Origin: Zhengella mangrovi
GTDB lineage: Bacteria; Pseudomonadota; Alphaproteobacteria; Rhizobiales; Rhizobiaceae
Direction of reading: 5' to 3'
DNA length: 64,000 bases
NCBI RefSeq assembly: GCF_002727065.1
Contig: NZ_PDVP01000004.1
Location: forward strand, 1 to 64,000
Position 1 is the stretch's first letter. Each line of letters starts with the position of its first letter. Below, in pieces: positions 35,690-45,034 of the stretch. A model generated the notes under the pieces. It ran no database searches and had not been told where the DNA came from. It saw only the letters and a list, made by a program, of their open reading frames with translations. The position numbers and the translations under genes are program-made.

Positions 35690-37538
35690 GAAGGTCCTGG
35701 CAAGGGAAAGGTCTGCGGAGACCGTCGCCCGGCAGATCATCGAGCGGACGGGCGGCACGATCCGCCTTGCGCTGCCGCTGGGACTCGGCAAGGCAAACGG
35801 CATCGTCAATGCCCTGACGACAGCGGCCTGCGACGATCCGTCGATCAGCCTGTCCATCCTGACGGCGCTGACCTTGCAGAGACCGGCCATCGGGTCCGAC
35901 CTGGAGCGCCGTTTCATCGAGCCGGCGGCCGATCGCCTGTTCGGCGCCTACGAACCCCTGATCTACGCAAAACTCGTGGACGATGGCACCTTGCCACCGA
36001 ACATCGAGGTGCGGGAGTTCTTCCTCCAGGCAGGGCGCTGGCTTGGCAACGCCTATGCCCAGAGCCATCACATCTCGGCCAATTACACCCACGCGCTTTC
36101 CTACGTGCTCGACTTTGCCCCGAACGTCGTCGCCCAGCTCGTCGCGGAGAATGCGCAGGGAGAGATCAGCCTGAGCTGCAATACCGATATCACCGCCGAT
36201 CTCCTCAAGGCCCGGCGGAATGGACGTGCTGCCTTCCACTTCGCCGTCGAGATCAACGAAAACCTGCCCTTCATGCCCGGACCCGCGGTGATCGATGGCG
36301 GCGAGGCAGACCTGATGCTGGCCCCGGACCGGGCGTTCGAGCTGTTCTCGGTTGTCCGCCGGCCGGTCAGCCTGCCGGACCTGGCCATCGGCCTGCACGT
36401 ATCGCAACTCGTTCGCGACGGCGGAACGCTCCAGATCGGGATCGGCTCGATCGGCGACGCCATCGCCCAGGCACTGCTGCTTCGCCAGGGCAACAACGGA
36501 GACTACCGGTCCGTTATCGGCCGCAATCCCTTCCCCTCCGGCGAAGCTGAAGCCCATGACGGCCGTTTCCGCGACGGGTTGTATGCCGCCACCGAAATGC
36601 TGGTGGGCGGCATTCTCGAGCTGTTCGAGGGCGGCGTGATCCGTCGCGAGGTCGATGGTGTCGCCATCCATGCGGGCTTTTTCCTGGAATGCCGGGAGTT
36701 CTACCGGCAACTTCGGGACATGCCGCCGGAAAAGCTGGCGAAGATCGCGATGGTACCGGTCTCCTTCACCAATTCACTTTACGGCGACGAGGCGGCCAAG
36801 CGGGCGGCAAGGCGCGATGCCCGCTTCGTCAACAACGCGATGATGGTGACCTGCCTCGGCGCCGTCGTGTCCGACGGAACGGGGGACGGCCAGGTTGTCA
36901 GCGGTGTCGGCGGGCAGTTCAATTTCGTCGAACAGGCGCTGGCGCTCGAAGGGGGACGGTCGATCATCACGTTGAACGCGACGCGCGAAAGCAAGGGCAA
37001 GACGGTGTCCAACATCCGCTGGAGCTACCCCCACGAGACCGTGCCGAGGCATTTTCGCGATATCGTCGTCACCGAGTATGGCGTCGCCGACCTGCGCGGC
37101 AAGACCGACGCGCGGTGCATTGCCGCCATGCTGGACATTGCCGACAGCCGTTTCCAGGCGGACCTGCTCGAGCAGGCGAAAGAAGCCGGCAAGATCCGGC
37201 GCGATCACGCGATCGACGTCTCCCGCCGCCGGAACACGCCCGAGCGCGTGGCGCAGTGGCTTGCACCCCAGCGGGCCCGCGGATTGCTGCCGCCGTTTCC
37301 GTTCGGCACCGATTTCACACCGACCGAACAGCGGCTGCTGCCAGCGCTCGCCCTGCTCAAGCGGGCCGGCGGCTCCTGGCCGGCGCTGTTGCAGATCGCC
37401 GCCCGGGGATTATTTTCGGGGGAGGGGCAGGAAGACTGCCTCGACCGGCTCGGCCTTCGCCATGGCCGGACCTGGAACGCCTGGCTCTTGAAATGCCTCG
37501 TGAAGGGTGCCTTGGCGCAGGGTGCGCAGGCGCGGTGA
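35682..37538 (+). CDS. Acetyl-CoA hydrolase/transferase family protein
   Basis: 618 residues from the TTG at 35682, which overlaps the fadJ-remnant stop; TTG 35655 is an alternative and no start has a strong ribosome-binding site. The C-terminal AcetylCoA_hydro domain shows VSGVGGQFNFVEQALALEGGR and TVSNIRWSYPHE; the N-terminal half holds LRDGGTLQIGIGSIGDA-like VRDGGTLQIGIGSIGDAIAQ. Family enzymes swap or hydrolyse CoA on acyl-CoAs. It extends well beyond the usual 420-550 residues at its N terminus and in the middle. Position after fadE suggests acyl-CoA turnover. Confidence 0.8.
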   Translation: MTEKVLARERSAETVARQIIERTGGTIRLALPLGLGKANGIVNALTTAACDDPSISLSILTALTLQRPAIGSDLERRFIEPAADRLFGAYEPLIYAKLVDDGTLPPNIEVREFFLQAGRWLGNAYAQSHHISANYTHALSYVLDFAPNVVAQLVAENAQGEISLSCNTDITADLLKARRNGRAAFHFAVEINENLPFMPGPAVIDGGEADLMLAPDRAFELFSVVRRPVSLPDLAIGLHVSQLVRDGGTLQIGIGSIGDAIAQALLLRQGNNGDYRSVIGRNPFPSGEAEAHDGRFRDGLYAATEMLVGGILELFEGGVIRREVDGVAIHAGFFLECREFYRQLRDMPPEKLAKIAMVPVSFTNSLYGDEAAKRAARRDARFVNNAMMVTCLGAVVSDGTGDGQVVSGVGGQFNFVEQALALEGGRSIITLNATRESKGKTVSNIRWSYPHETVPRHFRDIVVTEYGVADLRGKTDARCIAAMLDIADSRFQADLLEQAKEAGKIRRDHAIDVSRRRNTPERVAQWLAPQRARGLLPPFPFGTDFTPTEQRLLPALALLKRAGGSWPALLQIAARGLFSGEGQEDCLDRLGLRHGRTWNAWLLKCLVKGALAQGAQAR

Positions 37539-37572
37539 CAGTCGCGGCCTTGCCCCACCGGCAGGGCGCCAT

Positions 37573-37998
37573 TCAGCCGGGTTCCGGAACCACGCCTTTC
37601 GGCAATGCGATCTCGGCAAGCGTGGTTTCGTTCAGTTCCTCGATGAAGCGGGATTCGGCGCGCGACAGCTTCGACTTGAGCCTGCAGCAGCCGAGGATGG
37701 TGCAGGCATTTCCCGCCGGGCCGAAGCACTCGACCAGAGCCTGGTCCTGTTCCAGGAGGCGAACGATATCCCCGAGGCGCAAGGTTTCCGCGGGGACGCG
37801 CAGACTGGCCCCGCCGCCGCCGCCACGCCGTGTCTCGACGATGCCGCCGCGGGCGAGTTGCTGGATGATCTTGGAAAGATGATTGCGCGAGAGGCCGAAG
37901 AAATCCGCCATTTCGGCCGTCGAGAAGGCCCGGTCCGGCTCGCTCGCCATGCGCATCAGCATGCGAAGACCATAGTCGGTGAAAGACGTCAGCCGCAT
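37573..37998 (-). CDS. nsrR: Rrf2 family regulator, NsrR-like nitric oxide sensor
   Basis: 141 residues. The N terminus MRLTSFTDYGLRMLMRMA and the helix-turn-helix around FFGLSRNHLSKIIQQLARGG are NsrR-like; the cluster-binding cysteines are in ECFGPAGNACTILGCC. NsrR holds a 2Fe-2S or 4Fe-4S cluster that is destroyed by NO, releasing target promoters. The insert RRGGGGGASLRV follows the wing. It is divergent from a truncated haemoglobin and ubiTUV, with a palindrome between. AAGGAG precedes the ATG. Confidence 0.88.
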   Translation of the reverse strand: MRLTSFTDYGLRMLMRMASEPDRAFSTAEMADFFGLSRNHLSKIIQQLARGGIVETRRGGGGGASLRVPAETLRLGDIVRLLEQDQALVECFGPAGNACTILGCCRLKSKLSRAESRFIEELNETTLAEIALPKGVVPEPG

Positions 37999-38019
37999 GA
38001 AAGCTCCTTGAGGTCAACG

Positions 38020-38042
38020 AATAGGTATTTACATTACCCATT
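38020..38042. promoter_or_regulatory. AT-rich palindrome between nsrR and the haemoglobin gene, candidate NsrR operator
   Basis: GGTATTTACATTACC (38024-38038) with flanks AATA and CATT gives a 23-bp imperfect palindrome, 22 bp before nsrR and 46 bp before the haemoglobin gene. It would control both divergent transcripts. Length and AT content fit NsrR sites in general. A smaller TTGA-GG-TCAA palindrome lies at 38008-38017. Confidence 0.45.
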
Positions 38043-38087
38043 AAGGGGAGTAGGCCCAGACCAGATCCTTGTCAAAGGGGAAGCCTC

Positions 38088-38552
38088 ATGCCAACCGTCA
38101 ATCCAGCAATTGTTTCCGTGCGCCCCGAGGTGACGGCGGACCTGATGGAGCGGACCGGGCTGGACGAGGCCAAGCTCGAGCGCCTGGTTCACTGCTTCTA
38201 CGCCAAGGTCAGGAACGACGCTGTGCTCGCTCCCGTGTTCGCGGACCGGATTGCGGACTGGGGCCCGCATCTCGACCGGATGATCGCCTTCTGGTCGTCG
38301 GTCGCCTTGATGACGGGACGTTACAGCGGTGCACCGATGGCGGCACACCAGGACCTGCCGGTGGACTGGCCGGCCTTCGAACGATGGCTCATGCTTTTCC
38401 GCGAAACAGCGGCGGAAACCTGTCCGCCCCAGGGCGCGGCCCATGTCGTGGCGCAGGCCGAGCGGATCGCCCGGTCGCTCCATGCCGCGATCGCATGCCG
38501 GCGGAGCGAGATCGACGTCCGGCCTGTCACGGAGCAGGACGTGCCCTTCTAG
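38088..38552 (+). CDS. Group III truncated haemoglobin-like protein
   Basis: 154 residues. The N-terminal helices (LERLVHCFYAKVRNDAVLAPVF) and the helix-F region (AAHQDLPVDWPAFERWLMLF) with the likely proximal His match group III truncated globins. Such proteins bind heme and are linked to NO or oxygen chemistry. The divergent nsrR and palindrome suggest NO induction. The downstream ubiT gene starts 24 bp later, so co-transcription with anaerobic ubiquinone genes is likely. Confidence 0.85.
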   Translation: MPTVNPAIVSVRPEVTADLMERTGLDEAKLERLVHCFYAKVRNDAVLAPVFADRIADWGPHLDRMIAFWSSVALMTGRYSGAPMAAHQDLPVDWPAFERWLMLFRETAAETCPPQGAAHVVAQAERIARSLHAAIACRRSEIDVRPVTEQDVPF

Positions 38553-38576
38553 ACACCCAGGAATTGGAGACCCGGA

Positions 38577-39107
38577 ATGCTCATGCCTGCCCATGGCGAC
38601 ACCGCCCAACAAGCCCGACCGTTTTCCATCCTGGCGCAGGCGGTCGCCGGCCGGGTGCTCGATCCCCTGCTGATGCGCACCATCCGGCGCCTGGCAGACA
38701 AGCACCGGTCGATCTTCGACCGGCTCGGCCCGCATGTCCGGTCCAGCTTCATCATCGACCCGGTGGAATTTCCCTTTGTGCTGCACCTCGTCGCAAACCC
38801 CGAGGCGCTGACATTCCGGACCGTGCCGCGCGACGCCCTGCCGCTGCATGACGCGCTGATCCGTGGACGGTTCCGCACCCTGTTCGACCTGGTCGACGCG
38901 GGTGCGGACGGCGATGCCTCCTTCTTCTCGCGCGACCTGGAAATCCTCGGCAACACCGACGCCGTGGTGACGCTGCGCAATGCGCTCGACGACATCGACG
39001 GTTCGATCGCGGCGGATACCGCCGACCTGTTCGGTCCGCCAGGGCGCATGGCGCTTGCCATGGTGCGGCGTCGCGGGCTGGCCGGCGCCGGGAAGGCCGC
39101 GCGATGA
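38577..39107 (+). CDS. ubiT: UbiT, SCP2-domain lipid-binding factor for oxygen-independent ubiquinone synthesis
   Basis: 176 residues with one SCP2 sterol-carrier fold: hydrophobic tunnel segments FPFVLHLVANPEALTF and GDASFFSRDLEILGNTDAVV, the latter typical of UbiT/YhbT. In E. coli UbiT binds ubiquinone intermediates and acts with UbiU and UbiV. GGAG precedes the ATG. The stop overlaps the ubiU ATG, so the three proteins are made together. Confidence 0.9.
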   Translation: MLMPAHGDTAQQARPFSILAQAVAGRVLDPLLMRTIRRLADKHRSIFDRLGPHVRSSFIIDPVEFPFVLHLVANPEALTFRTVPRDALPLHDALIRGRFRTLFDLVDAGADGDASFFSRDLEILGNTDAVVTLRNALDDIDGSIAADTADLFGPPGRMALAMVRRRGLAGAGKAAR

Positions 39108-40102
39108 TCCGTCCCGATCTCATCTGTCCTGCCGGGACGCCTGCCGCCCTGCGCACGGCGGTCGATGCGGGCGCCGACGCCGTCTATTGCGGTTTCCGCA
39201 ACGCGACCAATGCGCGCAACTTTCCCGGCCTGAACTTCACCAGGGAGGAACTGGGCATTTCCATTGCCTATGCGCACGAGCGCGGTGCCAAGGTTCTCCT
39301 CACGCTCAACACCTATCCGCCAGCCGGCAAGGTCGACCTCTGGCAGGAAGCGGCCGACACGGCCGTCGCGCTCGGCATCGATGCGCTGATCGTCGCCGAC
39401 ATGGGCGTGGCCCATTACGTGGCGGCGCGGCACCCCGACGTGCGCCTGCATCTCTCGGTCCAGGCCGCGGCCTCGAACCCGGAGTCGATCCGCTACTACT
39501 GCGACCATTTCGGCGTGAAGCGCGTCGTGCTGCCCCGCATCCTGACCGTGGCCGAGATCAAGCCCATTGCCGAGGCGATCCCCTGCGAGATCGAGACCTT
39601 CATCTTCGGCAATCACGGGCTGATGGTGGAGGGACGCTGCAGCCTGACCAATTACGTGACCGGCCAGTCGACCAATCTCGACGGTGTCTGTTCGCCGGCC
39701 AGCGATGTGGACTATCGCAAGGAGCCGGGCGGAGCCGTCGCCAGTTGTCTTTCGGGCAGCGTCATCGACCGTTTCGGCGCCGACGAGATGGCCGGCTATC
39801 CGACGATCTGCAAGGGCCGGTATACCGCGCCGCACCGGCCGGACGGCTACTATGCCTTCGAGGAACCGGTCAGCCTGAACCTGGCCCGCATGCTTCCCGA
39901 TCTCATCCACGCCGGCGTTCACGCGTTCAAGATCGAGGGGCGGCAGCGGTCCAAGAGCTACGTGCGGTCGGTGGTGTCCGCCTTTCGCACGGCCATCGAC
40001 GAGGTGATGGCGGGACGGCCACCGAACATCGCCGACCTCGTCAGCCTCACCGAGGGGCAGAAGCAGACCCAGGGCGCATTCGAATCCAAGAAGTGGAGGT
40101 GA
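39104..40102 (+). CDS. ubiU: UbiU, U32-type hydroxylase subunit for anaerobic ubiquinone synthesis
   Basis: 332 residues of the peptidase U32 family. The N terminus LICPAGTPAALRTAVDAGADAVYCGF is the U32 signature; IFGNHGLMVEGRCSL and DGVCSPASD carry cysteines expected to hold the 4Fe-4S cluster, together with the later ASCLSG and TICKGRY. With UbiV it hydroxylates the ubiquinone ring without oxygen. It is 4 bp upstream of ubiV. Confidence 0.92.
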   Translation: MIRPDLICPAGTPAALRTAVDAGADAVYCGFRNATNARNFPGLNFTREELGISIAYAHERGAKVLLTLNTYPPAGKVDLWQEAADTAVALGIDALIVADMGVAHYVAARHPDVRLHLSVQAAASNPESIRYYCDHFGVKRVVLPRILTVAEIKPIAEAIPCEIETFIFGNHGLMVEGRCSLTNYVTGQSTNLDGVCSPASDVDYRKEPGGAVASCLSGSVIDRFGADEMAGYPTICKGRYTAPHRPDGYYAFEEPVSLNLARMLPDLIHAGVHAFKIEGRQRSKSYVRSVVSAFRTAIDEVMAGRPPNIADLVSLTEGQKQTQGAFESKKWR

Positions 40103-40106
40103 GGCC

Positions 40107-41033
40107 ATGAGCGTGGAACTGACGATCGGGCCGATCGCCTACCACTGGCCCACGGCAAGGAAGCGGGACTTCTATGCGCGCATCGCTGACGAGGCCCCGG
40201 TGGCCACGGTCTACCTTGGCGAAGTGATCTGTTCCAAGCGCTCGCCGTTCTTCGACGCGGACTTGCCCGGCGTCATCGAACGGTTGCAACGGGGTGGAAA
40301 ACGGGTGGTGCTGTCGACGCTTGCCGAGGTGGTCCTGCCGCGCGAGCGCCACGCCACCCTGCAGCTCTGCAGCCAGGATGACTTCGAGGTCGAGATCAAC
40401 AACGTCAGCGGGCTTGCTGCGCGCGGCAACCGGCCCCATCGCATCGGCCCCTTCCTCAACGCCACCAACGAGGCGACGATCTCCTGGATGGCGGGGCAAG
40501 GGGCAAGCCATGTCTGCCTGCCGCATGAATTGCCGGCACCATCGTTGGCCGTCGCGGCCGGAGCCGCGCGCGAGCTGGGCATCACCACCGAACTGCAGGT
40601 GTTCGGGCGGGCGCCGCTGGCCGTTTCGGCGCGCTGCTACCATGCCCGGGCGCATGGCCGGCACAAGGACAATTGCCAGTTCGTCTGCGAGGATGACACC
40701 GACGGCATGCCGCTGGTCACCGTTGCCGGGGAGGCCTTCCTCCGGGTCAACGGTATCCAGACCCAGTCGGAAAGTTATGTTTGCCTGGCCGCGGAACTGG
40801 CGGACATCGTCTCCATGGGCGTTTCCGCGCTGCGCCTGATGCCGCAGGACGTCGATATGGTGGGCGTGGCGCAGGTCTTCCCGGCATTGCTCGATGGCGG
40901 GCTGGACGTGGACGCCGCGACCGGCCGGCTCGAGGGGCTTTGCAGCGGCATCCGGTTCTCCAATGGCTTTTTTCACAAGGTTCCGGGCCGGCACTACGTT
41001 CCGGTCCATGCCGGCGACAGGGTGCTTCAGTGA
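40107..41033 (+). CDS. ubiV: UbiV, iron-sulfur partner of UbiU
   Basis: 308 residues. Four cysteines line up with the UbiV cluster ligands: Cys42 (EVICSKR), Cys177, Cys190 and Cys194 (CYHARAHGRHKDNCQFVC). U32-type barrel otherwise. UbiUV lets cells keep ubiquinone, and hence nitrate respiration, under anoxia. The stop overlaps the GTG of a small unknown gene. Confidence 0.92.
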   Translation: MSVELTIGPIAYHWPTARKRDFYARIADEAPVATVYLGEVICSKRSPFFDADLPGVIERLQRGGKRVVLSTLAEVVLPRERHATLQLCSQDDFEVEINNVSGLAARGNRPHRIGPFLNATNEATISWMAGQGASHVCLPHELPAPSLAVAAGAARELGITTELQVFGRAPLAVSARCYHARAHGRHKDNCQFVCEDDTDGMPLVTVAGEAFLRVNGIQTQSESYVCLAAELADIVSMGVSALRLMPQDVDMVGVAQVFPALLDGGLDVDAATGRLEGLCSGIRFSNGFFHKVPGRHYVPVHAGDRVLQ

Positions 41034-41425
41034 CCGGACCGGGTGATACCGCGGGCGATGGCGATGACCTGGTCAGACGGCTGGACGCCATCCTTTCGGG
41101 GGTTGACCTGGATTGTGCCTGCCGGGAGCGGCTGAGCGAAGCGCTCAATGCGTTTGGCGCGATGGAGAGGCTGCGGCACCGGCGCGCGCGCCTCGACGAC
41201 GCGCGAAGCCAGGTGGCCGGCATCCTTTCCCTGCTGAACCTGCTGGGCGAACTGGACAGCATCGGGTTCCAGGAAGCCGACGGCTCCGTCTTCGATGAAA
41301 TCGCACACCTCTTCGAAGACGTGGCGGAAGCGGCCCATCGCGGGGCCGCCGACATGCGGGCACTTGCCCGGGCGGACCCCACGGACGGTCTGCCGCGATC
41401 GCTGCGGGCGATTCCCCGGGCCTGA
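41030..41425 (+). CDS. Unknown 131-residue protein coupled to ubiV
   Basis: The GTG at 41030 overlaps the ubiV stop (GTGA). The product is acidic-helical: DDLVRRLDAILSGVDLDC, then a long amphipathic region with AMERLRHRRARLDDA and LLNLLGELDSIGF, no signal peptide and two early cysteines (CAC). I recognise no family. The frame ends at a TGA directly before a truncated TetR gene in the same frame, so its C terminus may have been remodelled by the same event. It could be an accessory factor of UbiTUV; the coupling is the only evidence. Confidence 0.55.
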   Translation: MTGPGDTAGDGDDLVRRLDAILSGVDLDCACRERLSEALNAFGAMERLRHRRARLDDARSQVAGILSLLNLLGELDSIGFQEADGSVFDEIAHLFEDVAEAAHRGAADMRALARADPTDGLPRSLRAIPRA

Positions 41426-41920
41426 TCCGGCGGCGGGATTGCGGCCGGCATCGCGGTCGGCACGATCTACCGCTATTTCCCGTCGCGTGCAGACCTGTGC
41501 GCCGCCATCGTCAGCACGACGTCGCAACGGGAAGTCGATGTCATGCAGGCCATCGCCGAAACCGATGCATCGGCCTCCGACAGGATCCGCGATGGGGTGC
41601 GAACATTTGCCCGGCGCGCGATGCAGGGCCGGCGGCTCGCCTACGGGCTGATCTTCGAACCGCTGGATCCCGCCGTCGAGACGACCCGCCTGCAATACCG
41701 GCGTGCCATTGCCGGCGTTTTCGAGGAAATCGTGCGGGACGGGATCCGGCGCGGAGAATTCCGCGACCAGGATCCGAGGATCGCCGCCACCTGCATCGTC
41801 GGTGCCTTCATGGAAGGGCTGATCGGTTCCCTGGCGCCGGACGCCGAAAGCGAGCCTAGCCGGCAGAAGGAAAATGCCGCGGCCATCGCAAGCTTCTGCC
41901 TGGCCGGAATCAGGCACTAG
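41426..41920 (+). pseudogene. TetR family regulator lacking its first helices (5' truncation)
   Basis: From 41435 the frame reads IAAGIAVGTIYRYFPSRADL, the recognition helix and following turn of a TetR regulator, then a complete C-terminal domain (RDGIRRGEFRDQDPRIAATC and on) to a stop at 41920. The first two helices, about 35-40 residues, and a start codon are missing; a TGA at 41423-41425 lies in frame just upstream. The first ATG, at 41543, is inside the ligand domain. The DNA-binding domain cannot form, so this is a remnant. Confidence 0.75.
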
Positions 41921-42198
41921 CCCCGGCCGCGCCTCGACCTGAACCAATTGGCGAAGCCGTTGCCGCAGCGAAAATGTGCGGCATGCGTCTTTCGGTCACG
42001 TATGGTCTCGCCCTGCGGGCTAAACCCTCCGTTCACTTTTCCCGCCGAATTTCCGGCCGTGTCGGAAGCTGTAGAGGGACGGTTCTCCGAAAAGCCTCCG
42101 CCATGATGGCGACCCCCGATTGTCGTTTCATCCAGTTGGATCGTGCGTCGCGGCACCGTTCGGTTCGTGGCGTTGCGGTCAGAACACGAGTTTATCCC

Positions 42199-44421
42199 AT
42201 GCTCCTCCAACGGTTCCGAATTTCCACGCGCATTCTCTGCGCTTCCCTCGTTCCCATGGCCGCCTTCACCATTTTCGCGGTGATGCAGATCCTGTCCCTC
42301 AAGGCGGACGCCGACCACTACGGCGCCACGCAATCGCTGATCCGGCAGGAGCGCGTGCTGTCGACGGCGATCCACATGCTGCAGAAGGAGCGCGGCTACT
42401 CGTTCGCCCATGTCGGGTCTCAGGGGCGGGACATGGGGAGCGAACTGATCGCCGCCCGCAAGGACACGGACCTCGCCCTTGCCGGCATCGCGGAGACCGG
42501 GGCGACGCTGAACGGCTTCGATGCGGCGAGTTTCGCCGGAGCGGTCGAGACCATGTCCGCTCAATTGCAGAAGCTTGCCGGCATGAGGGACAGGATCGAT
42601 GCGCTGGACCTGACGGCCGGAGAGGCGGGCGGCTATTACACCGCGACCATCGCCGCCATCCTGAACACGAGCCGCGAAATGACGGGCCTCCTGGGCGATC
42701 CCGAGCTGTCGCGCGAATTCGACGCCTACCTGGACGCGGTGACGGCCAAGGAACTGGCCGGCCAGGAGCGTGGCCTCGGTGCCGCGGCCATCGGAGCCAA
42801 CCGGTTCCAGGATGGCGGCTTCGGCCGCTTCGTCGACCTGATGGGCGGGCAGTCGTTCCTGATGGAACGCTTCCTCTCGGCGGTCGAGGGCGATACCGGT
42901 GCCCAGGTGCGGGAAATCTACGGCGAAGGCCTTCCGCGGGAACTCGCCTCGATGCGCCAGAGCCTGATCATGGGCGGTGTCAACGGCATGGTCTTCGGGC
43001 TCGACGGCAAGCATTGGTTCGATACGGCCACGGCGTGGATCGAGCGGCTCAACAAGGTCGCGCTGGTCGCCTCCGAAGACATCAAGTCCAGGGCGGCCCT
43101 GGGCGAGGAACGGGCGTCCTCCAGTCTCCGGTTCACCGCCGCGGCCCTCGTTCTTGCCACGCTTGGCATGGCCGTGTTCCTCGTCTTCCTGGTGCGCAGC
43201 ATCAACGGTCCCCTCAAAGGGCTGTCTTCGATTCTCAAGGGCATGGCGGCCGGAAACCTGGACGCGGACATCACCTATGCCAGCCAGTCGAACGAACTGG
43301 GCGACATGGCCCGGTCGGTGCTGGACCTCAAGGAGGCGATCCGCCGGCGTGTGGAGGAGGAGGCGGCGGTTCAGGCGCGGCGTGCCGAAGACGATGCGCG
43401 GCGTTCGGAAGAAGAGGCAGAGCGCATCAAGCGGCAGGCGGAAAGCACGCGCTTCGCCGTGGGTGAACTCGGCGGCGGCCTCAACCGGCTGGCCGATGGC
43501 GACGTGACCTACCGCATCGAACACCATTTCGTCGATACGCTCGACGCGTTGCGCGAAAACTACAATGTCTCGATGGACCGGCTGCAGGAAACGCTGGCCA
43601 GCGTGCAGGACGGCGTGCGCAACATCGATGCCGGCGTCAGGGAAATCCGGGTGGCTTCCGACGACCTGGCCGGACGCACGGAGCAGCAGGCGGCCTCGGT
43701 GGAGGAAACGGCCGCCGCGATCGAGGAAATCACCACGGCGGTCAAGGATTCGGCCGCACGTGCCGCGGAAGTCGGCCGCATTGTCGGGAAGGCGACGCAG
43801 GCGGCCGAGAAATCGGGCGATGTCGTGCGCCAGGCGGTCGAGTCGATCGGCCGGATTGCCGCGTCATCCAAGGAAATCGAACAGATCATCGCTGTCATCG
43901 ACGACATTGCCTTCCAGACCAACCTGCTGGCACTCAATGCCGGCGTGGAGGCTGCGCGCGCCGGCGAAGCGGGAAGCGGATTCGGCGTCGTGGCCGGGGA
44001 GGTGCGCGAACTGGCGCAGCGCTCCGCCCGGTCGGCGAAGGAAATCCAGGCACTCATCCAGTCATCGGCCAGCGAAGTGAAGGACGGCGTCGACCTGGTG
44101 AACCGCACCGGTGAGGCACTGTCCGGCATCATCGAGGAAGTGCAGCAGGTCAATGCGCATGTGTCGGCTATCGCCGCGGCGGCCGCGCAGCAGTCCACCA
44201 GCCTCGCCGAGGTCAGCATCGCGGTCTCCAGCATCGATCATTCGACTCAGACCAATGCCGCGATGGTGGAGCAGACCACGGCTGCTACGCACGGGCTGGA
44301 AAAGGAGGCCGGAACGCTCAGCCGGCTCGTGGCGCAGTTCCAGGTCGGCGCGGCCGGCTACGGGGCTGCCGACCAGAGAGGCATGCACCGGCGGAACGAA
44401 GGGCAGGCTGCGGCCGCCTGA
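42199..44421 (+). CDS. Methyl-accepting chemotaxis protein with NIT-like sensor domain
   Basis: 740 residues. Transmembrane helix 1 at about 13-34; a periplasmic region of about 260 residues resembling the nitrate/nitrite-sensing NIT domain ([20 protein letters not shown]); helix 2 near [24 protein letters not shown]; then the coiled-coil signalling domain with the conserved hairpin tip ([20 protein letters not shown]) and [10 protein letters not shown]. It would steer flagellar motion through CheA. The NIT fold and the nearby nsrR/ubiTUV genes suggest nitrate or nitrite taxis (inference). ATG 42199 is where homology starts; the 278 bp upstream of it shows nothing clear. Confidence 0.85.
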   Translation: MLLQRFRISTRILCASLVPMAAFTIFAVMQILSLKADADHYGATQSLIRQERVLSTAIHMLQKERGYSFAHVGSQGRDMGSELIAARKDTDLALAGIAETGATLNGFDAASFAGAVETMSAQLQKLAGMRDRIDALDLTAGEAGGYYTATIAAILNTSREMTGLLGDPELSREFDAYLDAVTAKELAGQERGLGAAAIGANRFQDGGFGRFVDLMGGQSFLMERFLSAVEGDTGAQVREIYGEGLPRELASMRQSLIMGGVNGMVFGLDGKHWFDTATAWIERLNKVALVASEDIKSRAALGEERASSSLRFTAAALVLATLGMAVFLVFLVRSINGPLKGLSSILKGMAAGNLDADITYASQSNELGDMARSVLDLKEAIRRRVEEEAAVQARRAEDDARRSEEEAERIKRQAESTRFAVGELGGGLNRLADGDVTYRIEHHFVDTLDALRENYNVSMDRLQETLASVQDGVRNIDAGVREIRVASDDLAGRTEQQAASVEETAAAIEEITTAVKDSAARAAEVGRIVGKATQAAEKSGDVVRQAVESIGRIAASSKEIEQIIAVIDDIAFQTNLLALNAGVEAARAGEAGSGFGVVAGEVRELAQRSARSAKEIQALIQSSASEVKDGVDLVNRTGEALSGIIEEVQQVNAHVSAIAAAAAQQSTSLAEVSIAVSSIDHSTQTNAAMVEQTTAATHGLEKEAGTLSRLVAQFQVGAAGYGAADQRGMHRRNEGQAAAA

Positions 44422-44570
44422 TCGGAAGCTGTGACAGGGCCCGGCTGCCTCGGACCGGTTTGCCCGGACGGAGCCGATCCGGCGCCAGCCGGACCGCTAT
44501 CGCGCCGCCGAATGCAAGTCCATGCAGGTCCGGCCGGCAGGGGGGGCGGCAAGGACCTGCAGGGCGGCAA

Positions 44571-45026
44571 TCACGCGGTCTCCCGCGCGTGGGTCAATTC
44601 CGTCCTCAACGATTCGAAGAACTGGGCGGCCAGCTTCTTCGCCGTGCCCTGGATGAGGCGCGAGCCCAGTTGCGCCAGCTTTCCGCCGATATCGGCCGTG
44701 GCCTCGTATCGCAGCAGGGTTTCGTCGCCCCGGTCTTCCAGCTTGACGGTGGCACCGCCGCGGGCGAAGCCGGCAATGCCGCCATTGCCTTCGCCCGACA
44801 GTGAGAATGTCTGCGGCGGGTTTTCCGGATTGAGCGTGACGTTGCCGGAAAAACGCGCCTTGATCGGGCCGATCTTCAGCGCGACCTTTGCTTCCAGTTC
44901 GCTGTCGGACACCTTGGTGAGTTCCTCGCAGCCGGGGATGCAGCGGCGCAGGATTTCCGGGTCCTGCAGGGCCTCGTAGACGCGGGAGCGAGGGGCGGGA
45001 ATGGTCAGTTCGTCGGAAAGGTTCAT
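44571..45026 (-). CDS. coxG: CoxG, SRPBCC-fold CO dehydrogenase accessory protein
   Basis: 151 residues. The CoxG/SRPBCC fold is recognisable from LTIPAPRSRVYEALQDPEIL, CIPGCEELTKV and GGKLAQLGSRLI. In carboxidotrophs CoxG is linked to membrane anchoring or quinone interaction of CO dehydrogenase. I chose ATG 45026, behind GAGGAAA, over a TTG at 45038. Last gene of the cox operon. Confidence 0.88.
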   Translation of the reverse strand: MNLSDELTIPAPRSRVYEALQDPEILRRCIPGCEELTKVSDSELEAKVALKIGPIKARFSGNVTLNPENPPQTFSLSGEGNGGIAGFARGGATVKLEDRGDETLLRYEATADIGGKLAQLGSRLIQGTAKKLAAQFFESLRTELTHARETA

Positions 45027-45034
45027 CGTTTTCC

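Noticed and set aside
38008..38017. FNR box at TTGAGGTCAA
   Set aside because: The FNR consensus needs TTGAT-N4-ATCAA; this dyad has only a 2-bp spacer.
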